This document shows positions 39,737 to 48,381 of a DNA stretch of 64,000 nucleotides, one piece after another. The stretch is from positions 1 to 64,000 of the forward strand of contig JBJMQS010000035.1 of NCBI GenBank assembly GCA_045802605.1, in the 5' to 3' direction. The notes under the pieces are model-generated. The model ran no database searches. It was given only the letters and a program-made list of their open reading frames with translations, and was not told where the DNA came from. This DNA comes from JBJMQS01 sp045802605 (lineage in GTDB: Bacteria > Planctomycetota > Planctomycetia > Gemmatales > Gemmataceae). Every line of letters begins with the position of its first letter. The stretch's first letter is position 1. The position numbers were made by a program, and so were the translations under genes.

Positions 39737-41016
39737 CAAGCCCTCGCTGGCGCGTTGGGAGACAACGACAAAATCCACACGCAGGCAACGGCCAGCAACA
39801 AAAATGTGAATGTGTACGCGCCGTAGACTTGGGCTAACTTGGCCCAGTCGTCGGGCAACAGGCCGGTGCTGGTGGTAGCCATCAAGAGTGCTGCGGCAGA
39901 CAAGGTCGTGATCAGCCTGGCTCGCCATCGCGGCGACTCCGTCACCGCCATTTGATAGCACAACACCGCGAACGGCAGCATCAACGTGACGGCGTGGTGC
40001 TTCCAGGTCCGCTCGCTGAAAAGCAGCATGCCGAGGGTGATTAGTGCGAACTCGGCTCCGAGACCAGATCGCGTGCGCGGTTCGGTACGCGTCCGGCATT
40101 TCGTTACGACTGCTAGCACGAACAGGCCCATCGCCCCTTTGCCGATCCATTTCGCGGCCGGGCCGAGATCGACGATCGTGTGATAGGCGCTCGGCACCGG
40201 CTGATCGTTTTGAAATTCGATGAACGAAGGGCTGTGAGTAAACAATCGCGCGATTAAACCCGGCAGCGATTGATTCGGATGTTCGGATGTGACCACGCCC
40301 ATTAGATAGGGCGTCACCATCTGGTTCACCCAACTGTTGAGCAGTTCCCAGTTCTCGCTCCAGCCCAGAACGATGCCGGGAACGACAAACAGGAACAGCC
40401 CGAGCCCCGCGAATATGCCGGCAACAGTTCGCCAAGCGCCCTTCCAGACGAAGTAGGGCAGGAACAGCGCGGGCGTGACCTTGCAAGCGATCGCCAGTGC
40501 GATCAACAGCCCGGCGGTGAAATCCCAGCGACGGCGATAGAGCATCAGCCCGCCGGCGACTAGAAACAGGATGAACAAGTTGACGTTGCCGTGCATCAAG
40601 TCGCCGAGCACAGGGCGCAGACTTAAAAGCACCGTGACCGCCTTGGCCCACGGCGGGAAGGGCACGCCGTCATCCTCGGCCAGCCGGAATACGAAGGCGA
40701 ACGCGGCCAGCGTGAAGCCGACCTTGAGCGCGAACCACAAAAGCGCCCCGGTCAGTGGCGGTAGCTCCGCGAGTGGCCGGAGCATGATCGCCATGATTGG
40801 CGGGTTGGGATACGTGTATCGGGCGTAGATGTTCTCGCCGGAGTCGAGGCCCTGCAATTGTTCGCGCCAGCGAACGATGGCGGAGCGGGTGGTTTCCCCG
40901 TTACGCGGCGTCAGCACCTTGGCCGCATACATACCGCTGACGGCCGCAAAGAAGAGCAGAAGGCACGCGACGAAACATCGCTGAGGATTCAATAATGGCT
41001 GGATTGCCGCTCGCAT
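39733..41016 (-). CDS. GT87 family (DUF2029) glycosyltransferase-like membrane protein
   Basis: The 427-residue product has about 10-12 membrane helices. GT87 features include a polar loop after helix 1 with the region YARYTYPNPPIMAIMLRPLAEL and LRPVLGDLMHGNVNLFILFLVAGGL. ALAIACKVTPALFLPYFVWKG is the most diagnostic block. Family members are polyprenyl-phosphate-dependent mannosyltransferases. The longest frame begins at 41148, which overlaps the divergent ligD gene. The ATG at 41016 (MRAAIQPLLNPQR) is preferred. The C-terminal residues and stop overlap a repeat. Confidence 0.88.
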   Translation of the reverse strand: MRAAIQPLLNPQRCFVACLLLFFAAVSGMYAAKVLTPRNGETTRSAIVRWREQLQGLDSGENIYARYTYPNPPIMAIMLRPLAELPPLTGALLWFALKVGFTLAAFAFVFRLAEDDGVPFPPWAKAVTVLLSLRPVLGDLMHGNVNLFILFLVAGGLMLYRRRWDFTAGLLIALAIACKVTPALFLPYFVWKGAWRTVAGIFAGLGLFLFVVPGIVLGWSENWELLNSWVNQMVTPYLMGVVTSEHPNQSLPGLIARLFTHSPSFIEFQNDQPVPSAYHTIVDLGPAAKWIGKGAMGLFVLAVVTKCRTRTEPRTRSGLGAEFALITLGMLLFSERTWKHHAVTLMLPFAVLCYQMAVTESPRWRARLITTLSAAALLMATTSTGLLPDDWAKLAQVYGAYTFTFLLLAVACVWILSLSPNAPARAC

Positions 41017-41099
41017 GAGGGCCGAAGTGTAACCGGTTTCCCGCAGTTTGGACAAGATGAAGCACTTCTCCTGGTACAGCAGTTGCTTTCCATCAGTCC

Positions 41100-43616
41100 A
41101 TGGTTGCCACCGCCCGAAAATCCATCCTAAAAATCGCCTCGCCGCCAAGCTATCGGCCCATGATGGCGACGTTGGTTTCTGGCCCTTTCGACCACGCCGA
41201 CTGGATCTTTGAGCCGAAGTTCGACGGCTTGCGCGTGCTGGCTTATTGCACCCCGCGCGGCGTCACGCTCATTAGCCGCAACGAGAAGCCGCAGGAGTTT
41301 CAGTTTCCCGATATTGCCGAGGCGCTGAAGAAGGCGGTCCGCAAGCCGGTGGTGGTGGATGGCGAGATTGTCTGCTTCGACGAGCGCGGCCGAACCAGTT
41401 TTCGTGCACTCCAGCAGCGCTTCCATCTCACGCAAGAGGCCGAGATAGCGATCCGCGCGGCTAAGTATCCCGCTTCGATCTATTTGTTTGACTTGCTCTG
41501 GCTAAATGGCCGCGACGTGACTCACGAGCCGCTGGTCGAGCGCAAGCGACTCTTGCGAAAGGCAATGCGGTGGTCCCAGCGAGTGCGCTGGACGGAGTTC
41601 ACCGCAATGTCCGGAACAACGATGTTCCGCAAGGCCTGCCGCCATGGCGAAGAAGGGATCATCGGCAAGTTGGCGAGCAGTATTTATGTCGCCGCACGCA
41701 GCCCGGCTTGGATGAAGATCAAATGCGTGGGCCGGCAGGAGTTTGTCATCGGCGGCTACACCGATCCGCAGCGATCGCGCGTGGGTTTGGGTGCGCTCTT
41801 GGTTGGTTACTACGACGGCGATATCTTGCGATATGCGGGCAAGGTGGGAACCGGCTTCACCCATGACAAGCTGCTCGCGCTTCGGAAAATCCTCGATCGC
41901 CGCACCGTCTCGAAGTGCCCTTTTGCGGCGGGTGATATGCCGCGCGGAGCGCAGGTGCATTGGGTCCGGCCAGAGTTGGTCGCGGAGATCGGTTTTTCGG
42001 AATGGACGCAGAATGACATGTTGCGGCAGCCTCGGTTCGAGGGGTTGCGCGAAGATAAATTGCCGCGCGATTGCAAGCGCGAGCGGCCACGATTGACCAG
42101 TGATGATGTGCGGGAAGCGGAGGCGGCCATGCCGACCAAACATGCGAGTAATGGAAAAGCGCTGAAGGATTACCGCGCCAAGCGGAATTTTCGCGAGACA
42201 CCCGAACCCGGCCCGAAGGTGGCGAAGTCGCACAAGCAGGCGATCTTCGTGATTCAAGAACACCACGCGACCCGGCTGCATTATGACTTCCGCCTCGAAT
42301 ATGATGGCGTGCTCAAAAGCTGGGCGGTGACCAAGCGGCCCTCGCTCGATCCCGACGTTCGCCGCCTGGCGGTGCGGGTGGAAGATCACCCCATCGCTTA
42401 CGCCAAGTTCGCGGGCGAGATTCCTGAAGGCCACTATGGTGCCGGCACGGTGTCCATTTGGGACAATGGCACTTACGAATCCGCCGATCCTTCGCAGACG
42501 ATCGGCCAAGGGCTCGACGCGGGCCGGCTCAGCATCGTGCTGCACGGCAAAAAGCTCAAGGGCCGATTCGCGCTGGTGCGGATGGGCGGACCGGCCAAGA
42601 AGGAAAACTGGCTGCTCATCAAGTCGCGCGACGAGTATGCCAAGCCGGGCAGTGAATCGGAATCACCATCAGCCAAACCGGCCAAAGCACCGGTCAAAAA
42701 AAAAGCGCCAATCGTCCGCACCGAGGGCAGCCAAGACGCGCCGCGGCAAATCGAAGTCACGCATCCCGAAAAGGTGATTGATCCCGAAGGCGGCTTCACC
42801 AAGCAAGATGTCGCGGAATACTATCGCAAGGTTGCAAAGAGGCTGTTGCCCTTCCTGAAAGATCGCCCGGTGACGCTGGAGCGGCTGCCCGATGGCCTGA
42901 GCGCTACCAAGCCGCACTTCTGGCAAAAGAACACGCCGGCGAGCTATCCGGCTTGGATTCCGCGCGCTGAATTGGAGACCGAGCTTGGCAAGCCGGTAAG
43001 CTATGTCCTCGTCAACGACTTGCAGACGCTCATGTATCTCGTCAATCAGGGCACGTTGACGTTCCACCCGTGGCTATCGCGGGTCGGAGATTTGGATCGA
43101 CCGGATTTTGTCCTGTTCGATTTGGACATCGATGCCGCGAGCTTCGCCGATGCCGTGGATGTCGCCAAACATTTGCACGAAGTCTTGACCGAAGACAAGA
43201 AGGCCGCATTCGTAAAGACCTCGGGCAAGACTGGCTTGCACATCTTCGTGCCGTGGCGAGAATCGGGCGGTTATGGCGAGGCGCGGGCCTGGGCGTCGCA
43301 AGTGGCCACCGAAGTCGCGAACGCTCTGCCCAAACAAGCGACGGTCGAGATTCGCAGGGCGAGCCGCGGCAAACGAGTGTACATCGACGTGATGCAAAAC
43401 GTCCGCGGCCATCACGCAGTGCCGCCCTACGTGGTGCGAGCGGTGCCCGGTCTGACCGTGTCTACGCCACTTCGCTGGGCGAACCTCACCGAAGATTTGG
43501 ATGTGACCAAATTCAATATCCGAACCGTGCCGCAGCGACTGGCCTGGCAGAAGGCGGATCCCATCGCGGGATTAATGGGCGGGAGACGTGCGAAAGTGGC
43601 GGGCCGGAATCGCTAA
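41100..43616 (+). CDS. ligD: LigD, multifunctional ATP-dependent DNA ligase for end joining
   Basis: The 838-residue protein contains the three LigD modules in the order ligase, phosphoesterase, polymerase. The ligase (about 10-330) has the adenylation motif EPKFDGLR with Lys40. The phosphoesterase (about 355-520) has HHATRLHYDFRLE and EIPEGHYGAG. The primase-type polymerase (about 548-825) has FDLDID (about 671-676) as the metal-binding acidic motif and HPEKVIDPEG at its start. The well-known orders are POL-PE-LIG (mycobacteria) and PE-LIG-POL (Pseudomonas), and this one differs. LigD works with Ku at double-strand breaks, but no Ku gene lies in this window. It is divergent from the GT87 gene. 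Confidence 0.96.
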   Translation: MVATARKSILKIASPPSYRPMMATLVSGPFDHADWIFEPKFDGLRVLAYCTPRGVTLISRNEKPQEFQFPDIAEALKKAVRKPVVVDGEIVCFDERGRTSFRALQQRFHLTQEAEIAIRAAKYPASIYLFDLLWLNGRDVTHEPLVERKRLLRKAMRWSQRVRWTEFTAMSGTTMFRKACRHGEEGIIGKLASSIYVAARSPAWMKIKCVGRQEFVIGGYTDPQRSRVGLGALLVGYYDGDILRYAGKVGTGFTHDKLLALRKILDRRTVSKCPFAAGDMPRGAQVHWVRPELVAEIGFSEWTQNDMLRQPRFEGLREDKLPRDCKRERPRLTSDDVREAEAAMPTKHASNGKALKDYRAKRNFRETPEPGPKVAKSHKQAIFVIQEHHATRLHYDFRLEYDGVLKSWAVTKRPSLDPDVRRLAVRVEDHPIAYAKFAGEIPEGHYGAGTVSIWDNGTYESADPSQTIGQGLDAGRLSIVLHGKKLKGRFALVRMGGPAKKENWLLIKSRDEYAKPGSESESPSAKPAKAPVKKKAPIVRTEGSQDAPRQIEVTHPEKVIDPEGGFTKQDVAEYYRKVAKRLLPFLKDRPVTLERLPDGLSATKPHFWQKNTPASYPAWIPRAELETELGKPVSYVLVNDLQTLMYLVNQGTLTFHPWLSRVGDLDRPDFVLFDLDIDAASFADAVDVAKHLHEVLTEDKKAAFVKTSGKTGLHIFVPWRESGGYGEARAWASQVATEVANALPKQATVEIRRASRGKRVYIDVMQNVRGHHAVPPYVVRAVPGLTVSTPLRWANLTEDLDVTKFNIRTVPQRLAWQKADPIAGLMGGRRAKVAGRNR

Positions 43617-43675
43617 GCGATGTCTGTGAAACGGGCCATGATGTCGTTGGTGATCTCCTTCGCCGCGCAACAAAA

Positions 43676-43703
43676 ATCCCCGCCGGGATGAACCGGCGGG
43701 GAT
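43676..43703 (-). terminator. Rho-independent terminator for the PRC-barrel gene
   Basis: ATCCCCGCCGG (43676-43686) and CCGGCGGGGAT (43693-43703) form a perfect 11-bp stem with a 6-nt loop. On the minus strand the stem is followed directly by TTTTTG. It lies 26 bp past the stop of the gene at 43729, so it terminates that transcript. The strength on the plus strand, after ligD, is lower. Confidence 0.88.
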
Positions 43704-43728
43704 CCAATTCATTTTCCTCACGTTCGGT

Positions 43729-44373
43729 CTAGCGGCGACGATCATCACGGCGATCGCCGCGGCGATCGGTCCGGACGTCATGGCGTACCGGAACTTGCAC
43801 GCCATAGTAGCCGTACACCCGCTGAACAAAAGCGGGTTCGTAGTAGTTAATCGTCGGATACGTTTGCGCTGTGAAGGTCGGCACTTCACGCCATCGTTCC
43901 TGCGTGACGTTCACCGTGGCGGTGCGATCTTCGAAGTTGAACTTCGCCGCGGTCCACGGCATTACCACATACCTGCCTTCGTTAATGACAACCACGTAAT
44001 CGATGCAACCATCGTCGTTGAAGATGATGTCATCGACGGTGCCGATCGAGACTCCGCCTTGGATGCTCACTTTGCCGCCGATCACTTGTTTCATTCGCCG
44101 CGCGACTTGTGGCGGCGCAGCCGGCGCTTGGCCTTGATAAACAGGCTGTTGCGTTGAGGGAGCCGTCTGAGATGGCTGTTGTTGGTTGGGGTCGTAGGGC
44201 TGTTGCGTTGGTGGTTGTTGCACAGGTTGTTGTGGAGCGTAGTTCGGCGGATTCTGCGGTGTCTGTGGTGGAGGGTTCTGTGGGTTTTGGTTCGGGTTTT
44301 GCGCAGCGAGGAATGCGCCCGTAATAGTGACGCAGACGAGTGCTACGAAGCCGTTGACGGCATACTTGTGCAT
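43729..44373 (-). CDS. Exported protein with Pro/Gln-rich linker and PRC-barrel-like domain
   Basis: The 214-residue product has a signal peptide (VNGFVALVCVTITGAFLAAQ, cleavage near residue 24) and a low-complexity linker of Pro, Gln and Asn (about 25-85). The C-terminal domain contains QVIGGKVSIQGGVSIGTVDDIIFNDDGC and YVVVINEGRYVVMPW. These fit a PRC-barrel module, a small beta-barrel often found in envelope or photosynthetic proteins. The tail (RTDRRGDRRDDRRR) is highly charged. The start ATG has GGAG at about 8 bases. Function is unknown; envelope stress is a possibility. Confidence 0.78.
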   Translation of the reverse strand: MHKYAVNGFVALVCVTITGAFLAAQNPNQNPQNPPPQTPQNPPNYAPQQPVQQPPTQQPYDPNQQQPSQTAPSTQQPVYQGQAPAAPPQVARRMKQVIGGKVSIQGGVSIGTVDDIIFNDDGCIDYVVVINEGRYVVMPWTAAKFNFEDRTATVNVTQERWREVPTFTAQTYPTINYYEPAFVQRVYGYYGVQVPVRHDVRTDRRGDRRDDRRR

Positions 44374-44600
44374 CGCTCTCTCCTAGTGGGTTATTGAGAC
44401 AGGGTCCGGGTAGGCGACGCGCTGACCCGACCGGTCACTACACATTCGCAACTCTTGTGCCACGGAACGCCTAGACATCCGTTTATTCGTTGCCGGTGGT
44501 CGGAACACGAATTGCAAACTGGAATTTGATGTCAGACCTAATGGCAGACGCTCAAGAGGTCGAGGAAAGGCGACCAGGCGAATAACGCCGAAAGCAAATC

Positions 44601-44837
44601 ATGGGACAAAAGAAACATCATCGCGGGCCTGCACCGGTGCCTCCGGGCAACCAACCGTCCGCGCCCGCCAATGACGAACGCGGTGCCGCCGACACCACGC
44701 GCGGCGCCGGGTTTGAGGAACAAGATCCCAAGCGACGCTTAGGCGACTACACCGGGGCCGGTGAAGCCGCTTATGTCCAGCCCGGCGGCAGCAATGACGC
44801 CAATCACGAAACACATCGCCGAACCAGGAAGAAGTAA
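44601..44837 (+). CDS. Small disordered hydrophilic protein
   Basis: The 78-residue product (MGQKKHHRGPAPVPPGNQPS...) is rich in Gly, Pro, Asn and charged residues and has almost no hydrophobic residues after the start. No family is recognised. It is followed 10 bp later by a second small disordered protein, suggesting a common transcript. The upstream 220 bp contains no other frame. Such proteins in other bacteria are often stress-induced; that is an analogy, not evidence. Confidence 0.62.
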   Translation: MGQKKHHRGPAPVPPGNQPSAPANDERGAADTTRGAGFEEQDPKRRLGDYTGAGEAAYVQPGGSNDANHETHRRTRKK

Positions 44838-44847
44838 AGGAGCAACT

Positions 44848-45024
44848 ATGGCCGATCAGCAGAGCCGCGGCGGACAAAAGAAAGGCGCGAACGCAAATCG
44901 CGGGCAAGCCGAACAACATCGCGGCACCAAGCAAACTGGCGAGCGAAGCAGTCGCGGCAAGCGCAACGATCAAGTCTCGAATCCGGATGATGCCAGCCGG
45001 CGGGCAACGAACGAGCGGCGCTAG
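44848..45024 (+). CDS. Small disordered basic protein
   Basis: The ATG at 44848 is preceded by AAGGAG with a 5-base spacer, the best ribosome-binding site in this area. The 58-residue product (MADQQSRGGQKKGANANRGQ...) is composed nearly entirely of Gly, Gln, Asn, Arg, Lys and Ser. It shares a GQKK motif with the preceding protein (MGQKKHH and GGQKKGA), which suggests related function or common ancestry. No family is recognised. Binding of nucleic acid is conceivable from its charge. Confidence 0.68.
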   Translation: MADQQSRGGQKKGANANRGQAEQHRGTKQTGERSSRGKRNDQVSNPDDASRRATNERR

Positions 45025-45067
45025 GCATCGACCTCTCTGACCTCGTGCGGGGCACTTTGTAAAATTG

Positions 45068-45271
45068 TCAGAACTCTTCACCCAGAGTATTGGGTAGCCA
45101 CCGCACGAGGCGATTTTCCGCGGTTGGAGCTTGCCAGTTGCAAGATTTGAATCGATTGCTGCGAGTTAGCCATTCTATTGTTGGCTGATCAGGTTTACCA
45201 AATTCCAACACTTTGCGCGACCGCCACTCATACGTATTAACCATCTCGCAAACAAATACCCGCTGGCACAT
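45068..45271 (-). CDS. Doubtful small ORF in an otherwise empty 300-bp region
   Basis: The region 45025-45324 contains one frame on the minus strand, 67 codons from ATG 45271 (or a GTG at 45280). The product, with QRVFVCEMVNTYEWRSRKVL and WLTRSNRFKSCNW, is rich in Trp, Arg and Asn. It looks protein-like but lacks a clear ribosome-binding site and is not similar to a known family. It could be a remnant of a former gene. Nothing else was found in this stretch. Confidence 0.28.
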   Translation of the reverse strand: MCQRVFVCEMVNTYEWRSRKVLEFGKPDQPTIEWLTRSNRFKSCNWQAPTAENRLVRWLPNTLGEEF

Positions 45272-45324
45272 CGGCTGCACAATTTCGGCGTGGCTCGTTT
45301 ATTCATCTTGAGACGAGGAATGTC

Positions 45325-45600
45325 ATGGCTGCCAAGAAGTCTCCCGGCCGGGTCAGCACCCTGGTCGCTGTCATTTTTACAAGCCTGATTGCACCGCTGA
45401 CGGTCAACATCGTGGCCGCGATGATCCGGGGCGATCTCCCACATTCGTCACCGCCCTCGACTGCCTTGCCGCCAGCGATTCTGGCGACGCCCGAATCGCA
45501 TTCTGGCGGCCTCGTGCAACAGGTGAATAAGCCATCGCCGGTCATTGCGGTGTCGCGGCAAATTGACTCACCGCCACTCACTTGGCGGCCAGTTCGCTAA
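45325..45600 (+). CDS. Small single-pass membrane protein, unknown function
   Basis: The 91-residue product from ATG 45325 has a basic start (MAAKKSPGR), one hydrophobic helix (VSTLVAVIFTSLIAPLTVNIVAAM, about residues 10-33) and a Pro/Ser-rich tail. GAGGAATG precedes the start codon. No family is recognised. Confidence 0.6.
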   Translation: MAAKKSPGRVSTLVAVIFTSLIAPLTVNIVAAMIRGDLPHSSPPSTALPPAILATPESHSGGLVQQVNKPSPVIAVSRQIDSPPLTWRPVR

Positions 45601-45670
45601 ATTCATTTGCAATATGAAATAAGTTGGCTACTCTGGCGAACTAGTTCGTAGTTGCCGGGAGATCGTGCCC

Positions 45671-46042
45671 ATGAGTCCTGCCGAAACGAAGTATTGCCAT
45701 GCCTGCGCCTCGCCCATCGATGCCCGGGCGGAATTGTGCCCCAAGTGCGGCGTCCGGCAACCCGGTGCGGTCGCGGTCGGCGATCCCGCAATTCGCGAAG
45801 CGTCGGGAAACAAGCTCGCCGCCGGCTTGTGTGGGATTATTTTGGGCGGCCTTGGGATTCACAAATTCATCTTGGGCATGACCACAGCCGGCATCATCAT
45901 GCTGCTCGTGAGTGTTTGCACCTGCGGCGTCGGTTATCCGGTCATGCACATCATTGGCATCGTTGAAGGGATCATCTATTTGACCAAGTCCGACGAAGAG
46001 TTTTACCAAACCTACATCGTCGAAAAGAAAGCCTGGTTTTAG
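45671..46042 (+). CDS. TM2-domain protein with N-terminal zinc ribbon
   Basis: The 123-residue product begins with a short zinc ribbon, YCHACASPIDARAELCPKCG, with two CxxC pairs. The TM2 domain follows (about 45-100): NKLAAGLCGIILGGLGIHKF and the second helix ending YPVMHIIGIVEGIIYL. The combination of zinc ribbon plus TM2 is common in bacteria; its role is not established. The ATG at 45671 is preferred over a GTG at 45665. It lies upstream of the PhyH gene with about 100 bp between. Confidence 0.9.
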   Translation: MSPAETKYCHACASPIDARAELCPKCGVRQPGAVAVGDPAIREASGNKLAAGLCGIILGGLGIHKFILGMTTAGIIMLLVSVCTCGVGYPVMHIIGIVEGIIYLTKSDEEFYQTYIVEKKAWF

Positions 46043-46148
46043 GCACCCGGCCCGGGGTTTGCATGTCCGGTTGCAGGCGATCGACTATTGCGGTACGAAG
46101 GCAATAGGTGAGATTCGCCCGCAGGCGCGACGCCAGGGAGCCGGGGCC

Positions 46149-46970
46149 ATGGCACGAGAGCAATTCGACACCGCCACGATCATGGGCGGAATTTACGGTG
46201 ATGGAATCATTGCTTTGAAAGGCGCGTTTGAACGCGCCTGGGTCCAGCAGCTCCGCGAAGACATCGGCACGCTGTTCGAAGAAGCGCTCGAACGGCCCGG
46301 CGGCGCGGTCGGGCGCGGGCCGAAGCGCTACTACGTCGAGTGCCATCCGGAAGGCATTCGCGGCTTCGTCAAACTGGCTACCCATCCTTGGGTTGTCGCG
46401 GTCTGCGAAGCGGTGCTCGGGCCGGAGTACAAGATCGTCGAGTTGGGCTTCGACGTCCCGGGGCCGGGTGCGCAATACCAACCCTGGCACCGCGACTTTC
46501 CTGCGCCGCCCGACACGCTCATTGGCCGGCGTCTCAATTCACTGGCGTTCAATCTGACAGCGGTGGATACTACCCAGGAGCTGGGTCCCTTCGAGATCGC
46601 TCCGGGTACTCAATGGGATGTGTCGGAAGGTTTCAAATGTGATATGTTTCCGCCGGAGTCGCTTTATCCGCGCTACGAAGCGCGCGTGCAGCAAAAGATG
46701 CCGCAGATGGGCGACATCTCGGCCCGCTCCGCACTCACGATCCATCGCGGCACGCCGAACCGTTCGCAATTTCAAAGGCCGGTGCTCGTGCTCGGTGTCG
46801 ATGCCCCCGGGGCTAACAATGCCGAGCGGCACGATCTGCAATTCACCAAGGACTATTACGACAAGCTGCCCGCGCAGATTCGCGATCATGTAACGTGCCG
46901 GGTCGTGGAGAAGCTAGAGCCGATCGTGCAAGCCCACACGATCGAAGGCCTAATGATGGGTGAAGCTTAA
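46149..46970 (+). CDS. Phytanoyl-CoA dioxygenase (PhyH) family protein
   Basis: The 273-residue product is a putative Fe(II)/2-oxoglutarate dioxygenase. The facial triad is seen as H114 and D116 in QPWHRDFP, and the distal His199 in ALTIHRGTPNRS. R205 or a nearby Arg would bind the co-substrate. The frame runs upstream to 46059, but the ATG at 46149, preceded by GGGAG, is preferred. PhyH-type enzymes hydroxylate lipids or small molecules such as ectoine; the substrate here is not clear. The TAA stop is shared with the outer bases of a large palindrome. Confidence 0.88.
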   Translation: MAREQFDTATIMGGIYGDGIIALKGAFERAWVQQLREDIGTLFEEALERPGGAVGRGPKRYYVECHPEGIRGFVKLATHPWVVAVCEAVLGPEYKIVELGFDVPGPGAQYQPWHRDFPAPPDTLIGRRLNSLAFNLTAVDTTQELGPFEIAPGTQWDVSEGFKCDMFPPESLYPRYEARVQQKMPQMGDISARSALTIHRGTPNRSQFQRPVLVLGVDAPGANNAERHDLQFTKDYYDKLPAQIRDHVTCRVVEKLEPIVQAHTIEGLMMGEA

Positions 46971-47073
46971 GAGAAGAGTTAACCGCAGAGTACGCAGAGA
47001 GCGCTGAGGAAACCAACTCGAGCTTTGGTTTTCTCTGCGCTCTCTGCGTACTCTGCGGTTAACTCTTCTCTTA
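46968..47073. repeat. Dispersed inverted repeat family 2, copy e, shared by two stop codons
   Basis: The left end TAAGAGAAGAGTTAACCGCA begins with the PhyH stop codon and the right end TGCGGTTAACTCTTCTCTTA ends with the complement of the permease's TAA. The arms are about 49 bp with few mismatches and a short loop (CTCGAGC). It separates convergent genes and is expected to act as a bidirectional terminator. Confidence 0.95.
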
Positions 47074-48312
47074 GTCGTATCTCAGAGCCTCGATGGGATC
47101 CAAGCGGCTCGCTCGCCTCGCGGGGTAGTAGCCGAAGAAGACACCGACGGCCGCCGCGAAGATGAGCGCAACCACGGCCGCGGTGAGTGAGACCACGAAA
47201 GGCCATTGTGAGCTTGGCAACAGCACATTGATGATCGCGGTGAGCCCGTACGACGCGCCAATCCCCAAGGCCACGCCGATCGCCCCGCCAATGCTCGACA
47301 GCACCACGGCTTCGACAAGAAATTGCCGCAGAATATCGCGCGGTCGAGCGCCCAGGGCCATGCGGATGCCGATCTCGCGGGTGCGTTCAGTGACCGAGAC
47401 GAGCATGATGTTCATGATGCCGACCCCGCCGACGACTAATGAGATAGCGGCAATCGCCGAGAGCATCATAGTCAGGGTGCCGGTGATGATGGCGAGAACA
47501 TTGGCGACCTCCTTCACCGTGCGCACCTCAAAATCGGCCCGATCGCCCGGTGCGATGTGATGTCGTTCCAATAAGAGCGTCGTCATCTGTTCAACCGCCT
47601 TATCGGTCAAAGGCTCCGAACGCGCGGAGGCCAGGATGACATCGATGTTGGCGAAAGGTGAACCTTGCACGCGCTTGCGAGCGGTGGTCCAAGGAATCAT
47701 GACGATATCGTCCTGGTCCTGGCCCACCAGATTCGCGCCTTTGCGAGCGAGAACGCCGACGACGGTGAACGGGATATTCCGGATACGAACTTGCTGGCCG
47801 ATCGGGTTGCCATTGGGGAAGAGCTTGTTGCGGATCGTGTGGCCGATGACGCACACTTTGCTCGCTCCGGTCACGTCCCGCTCGCCGAAGCACTCCCCGG
47901 CAGCGATCGGCCAGTTGCGCACGGCGATGTAATCCGGGCCGCAGCCGCGCATCTCGCTGGGGTTCCAATTCGTATTGCCGCCGATGACTTGCGCGGAGAA
48001 GAACACCTCGGGCGACGTCGCCGCGACCGCCGGGCACTCGGCCGCGATGGCCTTGGAATCCTCGGCCGTGAGCGTGGCCACTTTGCCCTCGCGGGCTCCG
48101 CCGTTGCGCCCGTGCTCGGGAATGATCACGATGACGTTGGATCCGAGATTTTCAAACTGCATGCGAACCAATTCGCCGGCGGCCTGGCCGATGGAGACCA
48201 TCGTGGTGACGGCAGCGATACCGATGACGACGCCAAGAACCGTGAGCCCCGAGCGGAGCTTATTCTTGGCGAGCGTGCGCAGGGAGATGATCAGCAGATC
48301 GACGAGGAGCAT
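47071..48312 (-). CDS. MacB-type ABC transporter permease (FtsX domain)
   Basis: The 413-residue protein has the four-helix MacB layout: helix 1 at about residues 20-42, a large periplasmic domain (about 45-265) and helices 2-4 in the last 150 residues. TLAKNKLRSGLTVLGVVIGIAAV, VGGVGIMNIMLVSVTERTREIGIRMALGARPRDI and GYYPARRASRLDPIEALRYD are hallmarks. It lacks an ATPase domain, so a separate NBD is needed. A MacA-like adaptor is encoded 2.4 kb upstream in the same direction, but four other genes lie between, and no NBD gene is present. The stop codon lies at the edge of a palindrome. Confidence 0.93.
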   Translation of the reverse strand: MLLVDLLIISLRTLAKNKLRSGLTVLGVVIGIAAVTTMVSIGQAAGELVRMQFENLGSNVIVIIPEHGRNGGAREGKVATLTAEDSKAIAAECPAVAATSPEVFFSAQVIGGNTNWNPSEMRGCGPDYIAVRNWPIAAGECFGERDVTGASKVCVIGHTIRNKLFPNGNPIGQQVRIRNIPFTVVGVLARKGANLVGQDQDDIVMIPWTTARKRVQGSPFANIDVILASARSEPLTDKAVEQMTTLLLERHHIAPGDRADFEVRTVKEVANVLAIITGTLTMMLSAIAAISLVVGGVGIMNIMLVSVTERTREIGIRMALGARPRDILRQFLVEAVVLSSIGGAIGVALGIGASYGLTAIINVLLPSSQWPFVVSLTAAVVALIFAAAVGVFFGYYPARRASRLDPIEALRYD

Positions 48313-48381
48313 GAGATCAAAATACCATGAAACGAAGGATGGGAGCCCAATCCCAGATTAAAGTGCAGAATTTCAATCTGT

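Noticed and set aside
41502..42545. Open frame of 347 codons on the minus strand
   Set aside because: It is antisense to ligD. The ligase and phosphoesterase motifs on the plus strand decide the coding strand.
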